Source: Bacteroidota bacterium (GTDB lineage Bacteria > Bacteroidota > Bacteroidia > B-17B0 > Aurantibacillaceae). Taken from it: DNA of 64,000 nt. The stretch covers positions 496,001 to 560,000 of the forward strand of contig JAFLBH010000002.1 of assembly GCA_017303905.1 (NCBI GenBank), in the 5' to 3' direction. Each line of letters begins with the position of its first letter. The first letter of the stretch is position 1. Shown piece after piece: positions 16,911-27,000 of this stretch. The notes under the pieces were generated by a model. The model was not told the DNA's origin and searched no databases. It worked only from the letters and a program-made list of their open reading frames with translations. Made by a program: the position numbers and the translations under genes.

Positions 16911-19900
16911 CTAATTCTGCTTCTTTCTATAATCAGTGGTTTTATGTTCCACTAATTTACCATTTTTCCCGTCAAATAGAAGAACAACACTCTGAGTTTT
17001 TTCCAAAGGCCCTCCAGTTAAAGCATTAAACTTATACTTTATCCAACCGCTTGCGGTTCCATTTGCAAACTCTTTCATATCAGTCATATTTAGAGAAGTG
17101 ACTATAAAAGATTTTTCTTTTGCCCCTCCTACTTTTGCAGTCCCACCAAACGTGGTGCGATCAGTATTTAGAAAAACTGTACGATCGCCTCCGGTATTTA
17201 AAAAAGAAGCCCAATTTAAGGCATTATTAGCTCTTCCAAGTTCACATCCAGCCATAATAATTGTGGCAGTGCTACTTGTGTTTTCCTTAATTATGCTCTG
17301 TAACGCCGCTAATTGATCTTTAGCGTAATTAATAACTTTTCCTTTAACGTAATCATTGGGCCCTTTAATTGATCTTTCATCAAGAGTTTTAGCTGTAACC
17401 TCAGCCGTGAATCCGTACTTTTTTTCACCAACTATTAATGAGTATTCTTTCCCTCCTTGCGGTATTGCATGAGTAGCTATAACTAAATTCTTTATCTCTG
17501 TTGCTTTACCATCAACTTGATAGTTGTTTTTTATCCATTCTTTCGCCTCTGAAAAATCCTTAACCTGAACAACATCCCATCCTGATGCATAATCCTTTAA
17601 TTGGTTTGAGTCTAAATTTGGGTCACCTTCTTTCCTTATAACAATTACCAAATTTCCTGTATTGTTATTTTGATTGGGTGGGCTATCCTTTTTTGACTCA
17701 TTATCTTGATTTCCATCAATATCGTAATCATTAATTGGGTTATTGTTTGAATAGTTATAAGGCGAAAGATACATATAGTGTTTCGCCAAGGGATCGACAG
17801 AAATAAACCTACACGTCCAAGCGGCATAGTACCTTGCTCCGTAATAGTACAATCCACTTTCTTCATCTCTTTCTTTACCCACATACTGATATCGCTTTTT
17901 CGCGTAACTGCCAAAACTTGTTTCACCAAAAGGATAATATTCCTGGAAGTTCACTTCCGCGCCAATACTGTCTAACAACACCATGCTCGAGCCTATGTTA
18001 TTATTCAGTTCGTATTTAATAGCTGGTGTGGGGTCACCAATTGCTGCCCCAATTCGTACGGTGGCTACGCGGCTTTGGTCATCCATAATGTGCACGGTAT
18101 TTTGCACATCTGTTTCGTCGGTATAAAATTCAAAAACGCCATCAATGTAAATCCTTATCTCAAAAAGGCCACCCTGTTTTCGTACTATCTTTTTTACGCG
18201 TCGTCCTGATGAGTCGTACATGTATTGGGCCTCTACCGTAGGCTCCGATGTTCCAACCTGGTCTCTGAAAAACAAAAGTCTGTCCGCGGCGTCCCAGTCA
18301 AACTTCCGGTTTACATTTTCTATGATTTGGTTGCCGCAACTGTCATAAGTATATAAGTACGAGTTGGCGCCAATGTTAACACCGCTCAGCTTGTTCGTGC
18401 CGCTAGTGTAATTATAGGTTCGGGTAAAGGCATTGGTTCCTACCTGCTGAATTTGTTGGATGTTCCCGAGCTTATCATACGAATAATTGCGTGTATAAGC
18501 TACTGTTGTATTTGGCGTATTGCTTCTGGTCATATCCTGCCAGCCGGGAAAAGGATATGTAGCGCCTGTGACATTTTCCCTCCCAGTTCCCTGTATGATC
18601 CTGTATATGGCGTCGTAAGTAAAGTTTCTGTCAAGGCTGTTTGTACCGCCAACGCCACAGGTGCTTGTTCTGATGTTTATCTCAGTAATATTCCCAATCA
18701 GATCATTAATGTATTTATCATCCTGTTTGTTGGTTCCGCTCTGGTAAGCGCAGGTGATTGTATTTCCAACTTGAGAAAAGGCAAACGATTCGCTTCTTTG
18801 TCTTATTAAACGGAAAGTTAAAGTATCGTAAACATAACGTGTCATCACATCATTACCCATGGTCAGTAAAATCCTTTGTCCCTTTGCATTGTATGCAATA
18901 TGTTTTACATAATCAGTTCCGTCATAATTCACTTTTTCAAGTGCCCCGGCATTGTTGTAAGTAGGTATGATGTCTTTCCTCAGTGAATTCACATTGGTCG
19001 GTAGTTTGAGTTTTGTAACTCTGTTTAGCGCGTCAAATTCTGAATCTGTTTCATAAAGGAACCCGTTTAAGATAGCAGGAAAACTAGTCCAGTCCACCAG
19101 ATAAGCTGTATAAGTGTTGAGTGAAGGTTTAATAAAGCTATCGTCAATTACCTGCCTTATCTTCTTTAAAAGGTTTCCTTTAAAATCATATTCAATCATT
19201 TCCAAACGCCCGGCCTCGTCGTAATTGCGATACACTTTACCTTTAAGATTTTGAATTTGAGGATTGATAAGCCCGGAGCTGTCTCCGTATTGTATCACTG
19301 TCCTTAATCCTGTCGCATCTGCTGTTTTATTTCTTGCCCAGCCATGAGTAGGCCTTTGTAACACATCATAAGCACTTAACGCTATTGCACCCTTGGAATC
19401 GTGGCTTTCTATCGGTTTTCCTAAAGCATCAAATAGTACCGTGCTTAATCCTTTATCAATGTGTACCGTCTTTAACGGCGGTAAGGGCTGATCTTCTCCC
19501 GGTGTCCTCAAATCGTAAACGTGCTCAAATGCATTCCTGGACAAAGGATCTTTTACCAATAATAAATTACCACGTATATCATAGAAGTAATTCATTTCAA
19601 TAGTATTATTATAATTACTATTGTCAAAATACTCTTTTGTCTTGATGGTTCTTCCGAGTGCGTCAACCTCAGCATTCTTGGGCGTGTAGTAATGTGTTGC
19701 CGGTACATTGCTGCCCGTAGGATTGGTTAACGGCGCAAGGTCATTGGCATCATAAGTAAAATTAATCCAGGGGGTGGGTAGAAATGTAGCGTTCTGTAAA
19801 ATCGGATTGCTTGGAGCGTTCAAGGAATTGGGCACACCATAAATCACCCATTGCTCGCTGTTATCAGGGTTCTTTGTTTTAACCACTCTTCCGAGCACAT

Positions 19901-22900
19901 CATAGAACATTTTTACTTTTACTCCAAACAAATCAGGCATCACGTAATCAAATCCCTTGTCAAAAAAAGGTTCATACTGTTCCACTACCTTTCCCTTATT
20001 ATTGTATATTTTCCATCCGCTTACCACAACATTCAGCGGATCACCAGTTCCTCTTTCAATTCCAACAGCATTGGCGTTCTGGGTAGTCTGATCGGGAGGT
20101 AATCCGCTCGTGCCAAAGGTTTGATTCCCAAAAATAACATCCTCCGCCTGCACCCTTGTTTGCATCAACCTTCCAAATCCATCACTATACTCCACTTTTT
20201 CAATGGTTGGACTTATAGCACTTTGCTGATAATGTTTTTCGCGACTGATTGTTTTCACGAATACCGGATCACCGGTATTTTTAAATGCGAAAAAATCATA
20301 TTCCATCCGCACCGAAGGTGCGTACTTGTCATAATATCCTCCGGTACTGCTTTTGTAATCTCCCTCAGTTCCTTTTCCTATCACAGCGGTAGCCCTCAGC
20401 AAACCAAGTGGCGAAAAATCAAATTCAGCATAATTTTCATTTACATCCCTCACTTCAAAAGGCTGCATCACACGGTAATCATACGCGGCAATGGTTTCAA
20501 GGTAATCCGTTCCGTTCAGCCACTGCTTGCTCTTAACCGGTAATACATTGTACATATCGTATTCAATCGTACTCAAATTGTCAAACACATCCTTGCTTTC
20601 CAGCACAAGTCCATAAAAAGGTGAACCAACTTGGAAGTCGTATTTTATTCTTGGACTTTCAGAATACCATCCGGTAACATACTCAGCACCAGTTTTTTTT
20701 ACGTAGCCAAGTCGGTCAGAATAAGATCCTCCTTGAAGCAATCCTGCAAAAGCCAGAGGATAGCCTGCTGTTATGCCCCAATTGGGAGTTCCGGAAACAA
20801 AGCATTGCGGTGTACTTGTATAAGCAGCCCCAATGATCGCATCGGTTATTATCAATGTTTCACATCTTACCTGGGCTCCAAAATTCCCAATCTGCCCGTA
20901 TGGCAAACCTGCAAAAGCATTCCCGTCATAAAAACAAAGTGTGCAGTTTATTATATCAAGATTCGTTTGGCTGTCGAAAACATTATCCCGAAGAGCAAAA
21001 ATATTTTTATTGATCGCACTTTGCGTGGCATCGTACGCAATTTTTCTTTTTTCACGGTTCACCATATATTGTCCGGCACCAAGATCTTTGTATATAAAAT
21101 CGCTAATGCTAAAGGTGGCTAGGTAATCGCCATTTCCTCCACTCAGAGGATTTGATCCGCGAGGCATACCCACACTCAGTTGCCCCTGTACTTGCCCGTA
21201 TGCATCGTATTCTTTCGTAAAGCTGAAGTTGTGCATAGGGTCTGTTCCGCGTTCATATTGTGTTGTGCGCTGAGCAATGTTGAAAGGGAAAAATATATAA
21301 CCGCCCCCTGAGGCGTAGCCCGAAGTTTCAGCCCACAACGGATCGGGCAAAAGCGCTGGATCAAACTCCATTCTAACACTGGATAGGCTTTCTGTTACAG
21401 TATAAGGCTTTTCTTCAAAAGAACTTCCGTCCAATCCGTATAATTCACTTCGCAATAATGTTCCTCTGAGCGTTCTCAATGCATCTCGTCTCGCTCGCCT
21501 TGGCAATTCGTTTAATAAGTTTGTCATTGAGAGCGGGCGTTGTAAAATATTAGCGTCGGCGGTCCAATACTCGTCGCTGAAATCGGGCTCTTTCCATCGG
21601 CTAAATCCGTCTCCTACCGGCCCTACATAGAACCAGCTCTTAGTAAGCGTTGGCGGACTATAAAACTCAGAGGTAACAGTATTAACATTTTCATCGGCAA
21701 AAAGGTCCTGCACATTAAATTTTTCAAAACTCTCTGTGTCTTTACTATCCACATGTGCAAAGCCCCTGAATTCCCGTTCTACACCATCCCAATAACCGTT
21801 ATGGTAATTATATTCTGTTACTAATTTTCCGCCCGAAAGCAGATCAAGTACCTCAACTTTATTTACTACTTGCACAGGAAATGGCAATTGTGTTTTCCAA
21901 CGCGTAATAGGTTTTAACTGGTCTCTTAGAAAATGGTATACAGATGAACCGTAAGCTACTCTTGTTAGGCTGCCCATATTATTGTTCATTTGTTCCAATA
22001 CATAGGGCTTGTTGCCTTTGGTCATATCAAGAAAGAACATTTTCCCCGGTGTTCCGCTGTCTGGCCCAAAACTCCACAATAGGCCTGCCTGGCCTGTACC
22101 CATAATGTCACAGATCCGAATGGCATTTAAATTATACACTCTCGGTGTATTTGCTATTTTTACTCCTGCAGAAAACGAATTACCGCTTTGATTTACATAG
22201 AGTGTAATCCTGTTATTTTCTACAAAGGCAATATCCGCTTGTCCGTCTCCATCTAAATCCCCTAACAAGATCTGCTTCGGATCATATTGCTCCGGGAAAA
22301 CCGGGGCGTTTTTCATGTTCACCTTTTTTCCAAAGCGTCCATAACCTAAATTAGGCCAGTATTGAACCCGTCCTGAACTTATCAGCACAATGTCCTGCAT
22401 TCCGTCTCCAGTCATATCCGCAAACCGTATGCGGGGGTCTGAAAAACTGAAGTCGGCAAATGTTTTTGCAGCCGTTCTTATTTTATTAAATCCTTTTTCA
22501 GGATTATTATAAAAGCATTCAAACTTTGAACCGTTGCGTAAGACGTCTGTAACACCGTCACCATCCAGGTCTATTAACTGAACTTCCGGGTCGCCAAGGC
22601 TAAAAGATGGTGCTTGGGAATAAGGTCGAAATCCATTTTCTTCCCACACTTTTTGAAACGCTCCGGGGAAATATCCCGAGGTAAGCCCGTTCATTACTAA
22701 AAGATCAGTGCGCCCGTCGCCGTTTGCGTCGATAAAAGCGATTCCCGGCATTCCCGCTCCTTCTGCTTTAGCGCTTGGTACCATTTCAAAAGAAGGCGTA
22801 AGATTTAATTTTTTTGGCGGACCGAATTGTCCGTTACCTTTATTGGTCCAATACCTGGCCGCGCCATTGAGTTGTAAAAGATCAGGAAGGCCGTTTCCCG

Positions 22901-24008
22901 TTACATCCACCAGTTCATAACCTGGTTCGGCGAGAGAGTTCAAAGGAAGAGGGCCTGTTATTTCTTTAAGATCACGTTTAGCCGGATCGAACACCGAGTA
23001 TCCAAATTCTAATGGAGGCATGAACTCGCTATCCTCTCCTGAGCCTGCCGAAGGATGGCCTTCTACACTCACCGATTTTAAAAGTGTAGCGCCGTTAAGC
23101 GGTAAATTTGTATCGTATTTGAAATGATAGGTTTTTGTTTTAATAAGAGAAACGGCGTTAGTGTATGTTTCCACCTTCACACATCGTTTAGTAGTTCGCA
23201 CTTCAAAGCCTTGCTTGTAAGTCGAGTGAGGGTCGGGGCGTTCTTCGTAAACAAGATGTACCTCGCAAAGGTATTTTGTTAGCGAGCCTGCCAGGTACTG
23301 CGCGTATTTTATATTGGAAAGATAAATCTGATCATACACGTGCGGATCGTTTTTGTTAACAGGAGCAGAGACCAATTCGCGCGCATAATCGTAAAGGATC
23401 ACATTTCCGAAAGGATCTTCGGTTTTGGTGAGCGCCCATGAAAAAATATTACTTCTGTTTTCCGGGTCAGCAACAATTGCCGGGTCGCCGCTCCCTGAGT
23501 TTGTCGAAGGGGAAGCACCCGGTGTGCCATACCAGCTTATCAACCCATCCTTGCTTCGCACCTCCCAATAATGTTCACCATTCGTTTTTTTATGTCGGAT
23601 TATTCTTGCAAACAATCCCTCTGTGCGCGGACGATAAAAGGTCCGCTCATAGCCAATGTTTCCGGTAAGAATTTCTTTTTCAATTTTAACCGGCACAAGG
23701 TCTTCCGCTCCTGATAAAATAAAAATATCTGAATCATCCTTGTAGATGGGAATTCCTTTGGAAGTTTTTCGCATAACACCTGGTATTCCCAAAGCCCAGC
23801 CCATTCCAAAAACACCGTTTCCATTTCCTGAACTGTAACCTAAAGTCAATTCGGGCTGAAAGCCGTTTCTGCCGGGAGGCACAGCAATAGGCACTGAGAA
23901 GTTACCGGTACCGGTAAACAGGTCGGGAGAAAATTTTTCTCCAAGCCCGCTTTGAGCACCTCCGCCCTGTGGATTATTAATTACTGATGTACCCTTTGTA
24001 TTCGACAT
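16911..24008 (-). CDS. Tc toxin TcB-TcC fusion with variable C-terminal effector
   Basis: A 2365-aa protein. The N-terminus is a SpvB/TcdB domain (FSPDLFTGTGNFSVPIAVPP, LTLGYSSGNGNGVFGMGW). FG-GAP/VCBS-type repeats follow (LIDLDGDGVTDVL, LLGDLDGDGQADI), then TcdB middle domains, then many RHS/YD repeats ending in an RHS core at about 2040-2075 (GKERDEESGLYYYGARYY, FISVDPLA). TcB and TcC form a closed cocoon that carries the effector and docks on TcA. The last ~280 residues are the hypervariable effector. They contain LVIATHAIPQGG and IIMAGCELG, a His and Gly-Cys arrangement resembling clan CD cysteine peptidases; the substrate is unknown. It starts 12 nt after TcA. The two-in-one TcB-TcC is normal length for a fusion. 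Confidence 0.92.
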   Translation of the reverse strand: MSNTKGTSVINNPQGGGAQSGLGEKFSPDLFTGTGNFSVPIAVPPGRNGFQPELTLGYSSGNGNGVFGMGWALGIPGVMRKTSKGIPIYKDDSDIFILSGAEDLVPVKIEKEILTGNIGYERTFYRPRTEGLFARIIRHKKTNGEHYWEVRSKDGLISWYGTPGASPSTNSGSGDPAIVADPENRSNIFSWALTKTEDPFGNVILYDYARELVSAPVNKNDPHVYDQIYLSNIKYAQYLAGSLTKYLCEVHLVYEERPDPHSTYKQGFEVRTTKRCVKVETYTNAVSLIKTKTYHFKYDTNLPLNGATLLKSVSVEGHPSAGSGEDSEFMPPLEFGYSVFDPAKRDLKEITGPLPLNSLAEPGYELVDVTGNGLPDLLQLNGAARYWTNKGNGQFGPPKKLNLTPSFEMVPSAKAEGAGMPGIAFIDANGDGRTDLLVMNGLTSGYFPGAFQKVWEENGFRPYSQAPSFSLGDPEVQLIDLDGDGVTDVLRNGSKFECFYNNPEKGFNKIRTAAKTFADFSFSDPRIRFADMTGDGMQDIVLISSGRVQYWPNLGYGRFGKKVNMKNAPVFPEQYDPKQILLGDLDGDGQADIAFVENNRITLYVNQSGNSFSAGVKIANTPRVYNLNAIRICDIMGTGQAGLLWSFGPDSGTPGKMFFLDMTKGNKPYVLEQMNNNMGSLTRVAYGSSVYHFLRDQLKPITRWKTQLPFPVQVVNKVEVLDLLSGGKLVTEYNYHNGYWDGVEREFRGFAHVDSKDTESFEKFNVQDLFADENVNTVTSEFYSPPTLTKSWFYVGPVGDGFSRWKEPDFSDEYWTADANILQRPLSMTNLLNELPRRARRDALRTLRGTLLRSELYGLDGSSFEEKPYTVTESLSSVRMEFDPALLPDPLWAETSGYASGGGYIFFPFNIAQRTTQYERGTDPMHNFSFTKEYDAYGQVQGQLSVGMPRGSNPLSGGNGDYLATFSISDFIYKDLGAGQYMVNREKRKIAYDATQSAINKNIFALRDNVFDSQTNLDIINCTLCFYDGNAFAGLPYGQIGNFGAQVRCETLIITDAIIGAAYTSTPQCFVSGTPNWGITAGYPLAFAGLLQGGSYSDRLGYVKKTGAEYVTGWYSESPRIKYDFQVGSPFYGLVLESKDVFDNLSTIEYDMYNVLPVKSKQWLNGTDYLETIAAYDYRVMQPFEVRDVNENYAEFDFSPLGLLRATAVIGKGTEGDYKSSTGGYYDKYAPSVRMEYDFFAFKNTGDPVFVKTISREKHYQQSAISPTIEKVEYSDGFGRLMQTRVQAEDVIFGNQTFGTSGLPPDQTTQNANAVGIERGTGDPLNVVVSGWKIYNNKGKVVEQYEPFFDKGFDYVMPDLFGVKVKMFYDVLGRVVKTKNPDNSEQWVIYGVPNSLNAPSNPILQNATFLPTPWINFTYDANDLAPLTNPTGSNVPATHYYTPKNAEVDALGRTIKTKEYFDNSNYNNTIEMNYFYDIRGNLLLVKDPLSRNAFEHVYDLRTPGEDQPLPPLKTVHIDKGLSTVLFDALGKPIESHDSKGAIALSAYDVLQRPTHGWARNKTADATGLRTVIQYGDSSGLINPQIQNLKGKVYRNYDEAGRLEMIEYDFKGNLLKKIRQVIDDSFIKPSLNTYTAYLVDWTSFPAILNGFLYETDSEFDALNRVTKLKLPTNVNSLRKDIIPTYNNAGALEKVNYDGTDYVKHIAYNAKGQRILLTMGNDVMTRYVYDTLTFRLIRQRSESFAFSQVGNTITCAYQSGTNKQDDKYINDLIGNITEINIRTSTCGVGGTNSLDRNFTYDAIYRIIQGTGRENVTGATYPFPGWQDMTRSNTPNTTVAYTRNYSYDKLGNIQQIQQVGTNAFTRTYNYTSGTNKLSGVNIGANSYLYTYDSCGNQIIENVNRKFDWDAADRLLFFRDQVGTSEPTVEAQYMYDSSGRRVKKIVRKQGGLFEIRIYIDGVFEFYTDETDVQNTVHIMDDQSRVATVRIGAAIGDPTPAIKYELNNNIGSSMVLLDSIGAEVNFQEYYPFGETSFGSYAKKRYQYVGKERDEESGLYYYGARYYAAWTCRFISVDPLAKHYMYLSPYNYSNNNPINDYDIDGNQDNESKKDSPPNQNNNTGNLVIVIRKEGDPNLDSNQLKDYASGWDVVQVKDFSEAKEWIKNNYQVDGKATEIKNLVIATHAIPQGGKEYSLIVGEKKYGFTAEVTAKTLDERSIKGPNDYVKGKVINYAKDQLAALQSIIKENTSSTATIIMAGCELGRANNALNWASFLNTGGDRTVFLNTDRTTFGGTAKVGGAKEKSFIVTSLNMTDMKEFANGTASGWIKYKFNALTGGPLEKTQSVVLLFDGKNGKLVEHKTTDYRKKQN
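23038..23054 (-). repeat. REP-like 17-mer (variant) inside the TcB-TcC gene
   Basis: The plus strand reads CCTGAGCCTGCCGAAGG, a variant of the copy at 23494-23510 and of the widespread CCTGAGCTTGTCGAAGG repeat. It sits in frame and encodes part of a GHPSAGSGEDS-type linker. Confidence 0.55.
23494..23510 (-). repeat. REP-like 17-mer inside the TcB-TcC gene
   Basis: CCTGAGTTTGTCGAAGG on the plus strand differs by one base from the common bacterial repeat CCTGAGCTTGTCGAAGG. It lies in frame in a low-complexity linker (GASPSTNSGSGDP), suggesting that a short repeat inserted into a tolerant loop of the coding sequence. Confidence 0.6.
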
Positions 24009-24020
24009 AGGTTTCCAATC

Positions 24021-27000
24021 TTATAAAGGATATTTAATGAGTTCAGCTCTGCAACCAACAATTAATACAATATCCGTTACATTTCCTTTTGAAAATAATT
24101 CCCTGTTCGTAAAATTATTATCGAACACAAGCGTCAGGTTCATTACAGGGCTGTTATTCGGTGTATTTACACCAACGGAAAGAATCCCTTTATTTGTCTT
24201 CTTGTTTAGTGAAACATTTCCTCCGGCTAATAAAAAGTCAAAATTTTCAACTTCATCTTCAAATCCATCGGCCCTTGCGAATAACAGACTAAGGTTCGTT
24301 CCATCAAGTTTTAAGTCCTTAATTCCCTGCGGGAACAGTTCCCGTTTCAACTCTATTGTAACACTAAAGGTCAACGGTCCTTCTTGTGCCTCTCCCAATT
24401 CATACCATTGGTCAGGGAAATTATTTTTTAATGAGAATCCGCGGTTAAAGAATAACGTGTTATCGTTATCCAGCAACACTTGGGTTTTGTACTGGAAGCT
24501 ATCTATAGCTGTGTAGTCAACAGCTATGACTACGTCCGCAATATTGCTATAATCAAAGCGGTTACTGTATTGTGGCATTTTGAATTCCCATTGAGATTCA
24601 ACACCCATGGCTTCAAATGGATTCAGTAATTCCGATTGTACAGGTTGCAACTCGAAAACGCCGGTTGCATTATTTGCAGATGTCAGCGCCACAGATTCAA
24701 CTTCTACGCGACGGATAGGAACTTTCTGGAAAGTAGTTCCCCCAATAACCGTATATGAAATGGTATTAGCAGTAAGAGTTGCTTTTACACTGTCATAAAC
24801 AGGTATTAAACCAATTACAGATGTTCTTACGCCTTTTATCAGGCGTAAATACTGTCCGGGGAAATCGTAATCAAATTGCTTATTAGTCAATTCGAAATTC
24901 AACACGCCTGTTTCTTTAAAATTCTGAAACTCTGAAGGGAAGTTTTGAGCAAGTGATATTGTTTTTGTCATTTGCAGTTTCCGTTTGTTGGTTTCAAAAG
25001 CGTGTTGTTCCAGTTTGGTTATGTCCACTAACAAACGTGCGCTACCGGTCAGACCCCGCCTGTCAATTTTCGCATCCGAGGTTCCAGATGTAAATCCGGA
25101 TGACGGAGTTTCCCAATAATCGTCAAGAATAAATGGCCCAGCTTGTTCCTGGCGTTCAAAATACAACTGCTGCTCTGCTGTTCTTGCAATGGCAGTGGAT
25201 AAATTTAGCATATAGCTGTAAGCCCCCTCTAAAACCTGTCCCATCCAATTATAAAGCTCAGCGTTGGTAAATTTATTTTTAAGGTAATCCACGGTTTGTT
25301 GCGCATGATTGTTATTCAATACCGCAATTTCACGTTCTTGAGTCACAATCCGGATATTGTCATCTGAAATCTTAATTTGTTGATTTGCTATGCTAATATC
25401 AAAACCTGCGAGCTGGCTCTGGAATTTCCACTCCTGTTCTCGTCGTTTAAAGGAAGCTAATTGAGATTGAACAGATGAAAAAGTAGAAAGTGACGAAGCT
25501 AAGTTACTAGCCGCCAATGCAAGCTGCCCAGCAGCATCTCCGAATTTAGTCGAACTACTGAATACACCTGATGCAACTATATTTAGTGCGGCAGCGCCTA
25601 TCTGCAATCCGGCGCTTATTCTTAAAAGAAGTAAACTGTTTTGTTCAAAATCCAATAATCCATCTGCTATTAAATCATTATAATGATTTTGAATAAAATT
25701 CACTTTGTCTAATTGCAAGCTCGCCACAACCCTTTCATCCTTTGCCTGATTAATTCGCAGATCTTGCAGCTTAATTGTACCACGGGTAGTTTCAAGATCC
25801 TGGATTGCTCTTAAGACTGCATAGTTTTCAGCGTCCTCTTTTTCAATGGAAGCTAAAAATAAACTCTCCATTTGCTGGGCTTGCTGTGCGATCTGCTTCG
25901 CTCTTTCCAGGAGCACACTAAAGCGGTATTGGGTTGGTGCAAAGTTATTCACGCCCGGCAGCACAAGGTTTCCGCTTGCTCCAATAATTGGGATTCCTGT
26001 TGTACTATCGGTAGGTGCAGCAAATGGACTCAATTCTCTCACAATCCCCGCAATGTTCCTGCAATTGAATATCTTGAATAATTCAAGGTTGCATTTCATC
26101 TGCAAGCTCTGATATACAGGATTGCTCGGTGAACAGAATTTGAAATCTATAAGCGGACTAAAACTTACAGGCATTTCAATTGGTTGTAATCCTATAACAG
26201 ATGGCGCGTTCTTATATTTTAAATTAACATTGTAAGAAACGGGTCCCGGATTATTTGGATTATAAGACAGGTCACCTGCGAAGAATTGTTTTCCCGCTAC
26301 ATCGGTAAATCCGAAAGTAAACCCAGTAGCATTATCCGGCACAGGATTGGTCAACCAGCTTATTTTGGCTGCGCCATCTGGAGTTGACAGATCATCTACA
26401 TTGATTCCTGAGATTCCCGCAACGGCCGTAGCATACCACTCACCTACCGATTGATTAAAATCTTTGGGATCGTTTAGTGCAAGTACATATCGCGCTGCAT
26501 CGTTTAGCCTTTGGTCTTGTCCGTCCATAAATGCAACCACATCTTCCTCAGGTGGTGGGGCTGGCGTTGAGCTTTCAATCAGTTCAAATGCCGCTGCGAA
26601 TTTCTCAGGATAGGTCTCCTCAGTAGCGGAATTCAATAGGTCTATAATATCAGGCGAGATACTTTCAATAACTGCAGAACTGCCTATTCCGGCAAGATCA
26701 TCCTTCAGTTTTATATACATCGTGCTCCAGGTTCTGGCAGTTTCAGTTCCAGTGGCTGCGTCAAGGCAGGCATTAGCTGCTGTTACACACATATTATCTT
26801 TTACAAGAAGACCGTTTATCTTCAATAGTTCAAGCGCTTCGCTATAAAATTTACGGGCAATCGGAACCGTCTCTATGGTATCAAGAGTAAACTGGCGGTC
26901 AGCATATGCGTTCATACATTGTACTATATTCATGATTGTGTACTTTGTGTATGCGTTTGTCCGGGTTTGCGCCATCAAATGCGGATTAAGCGGATCAAGC

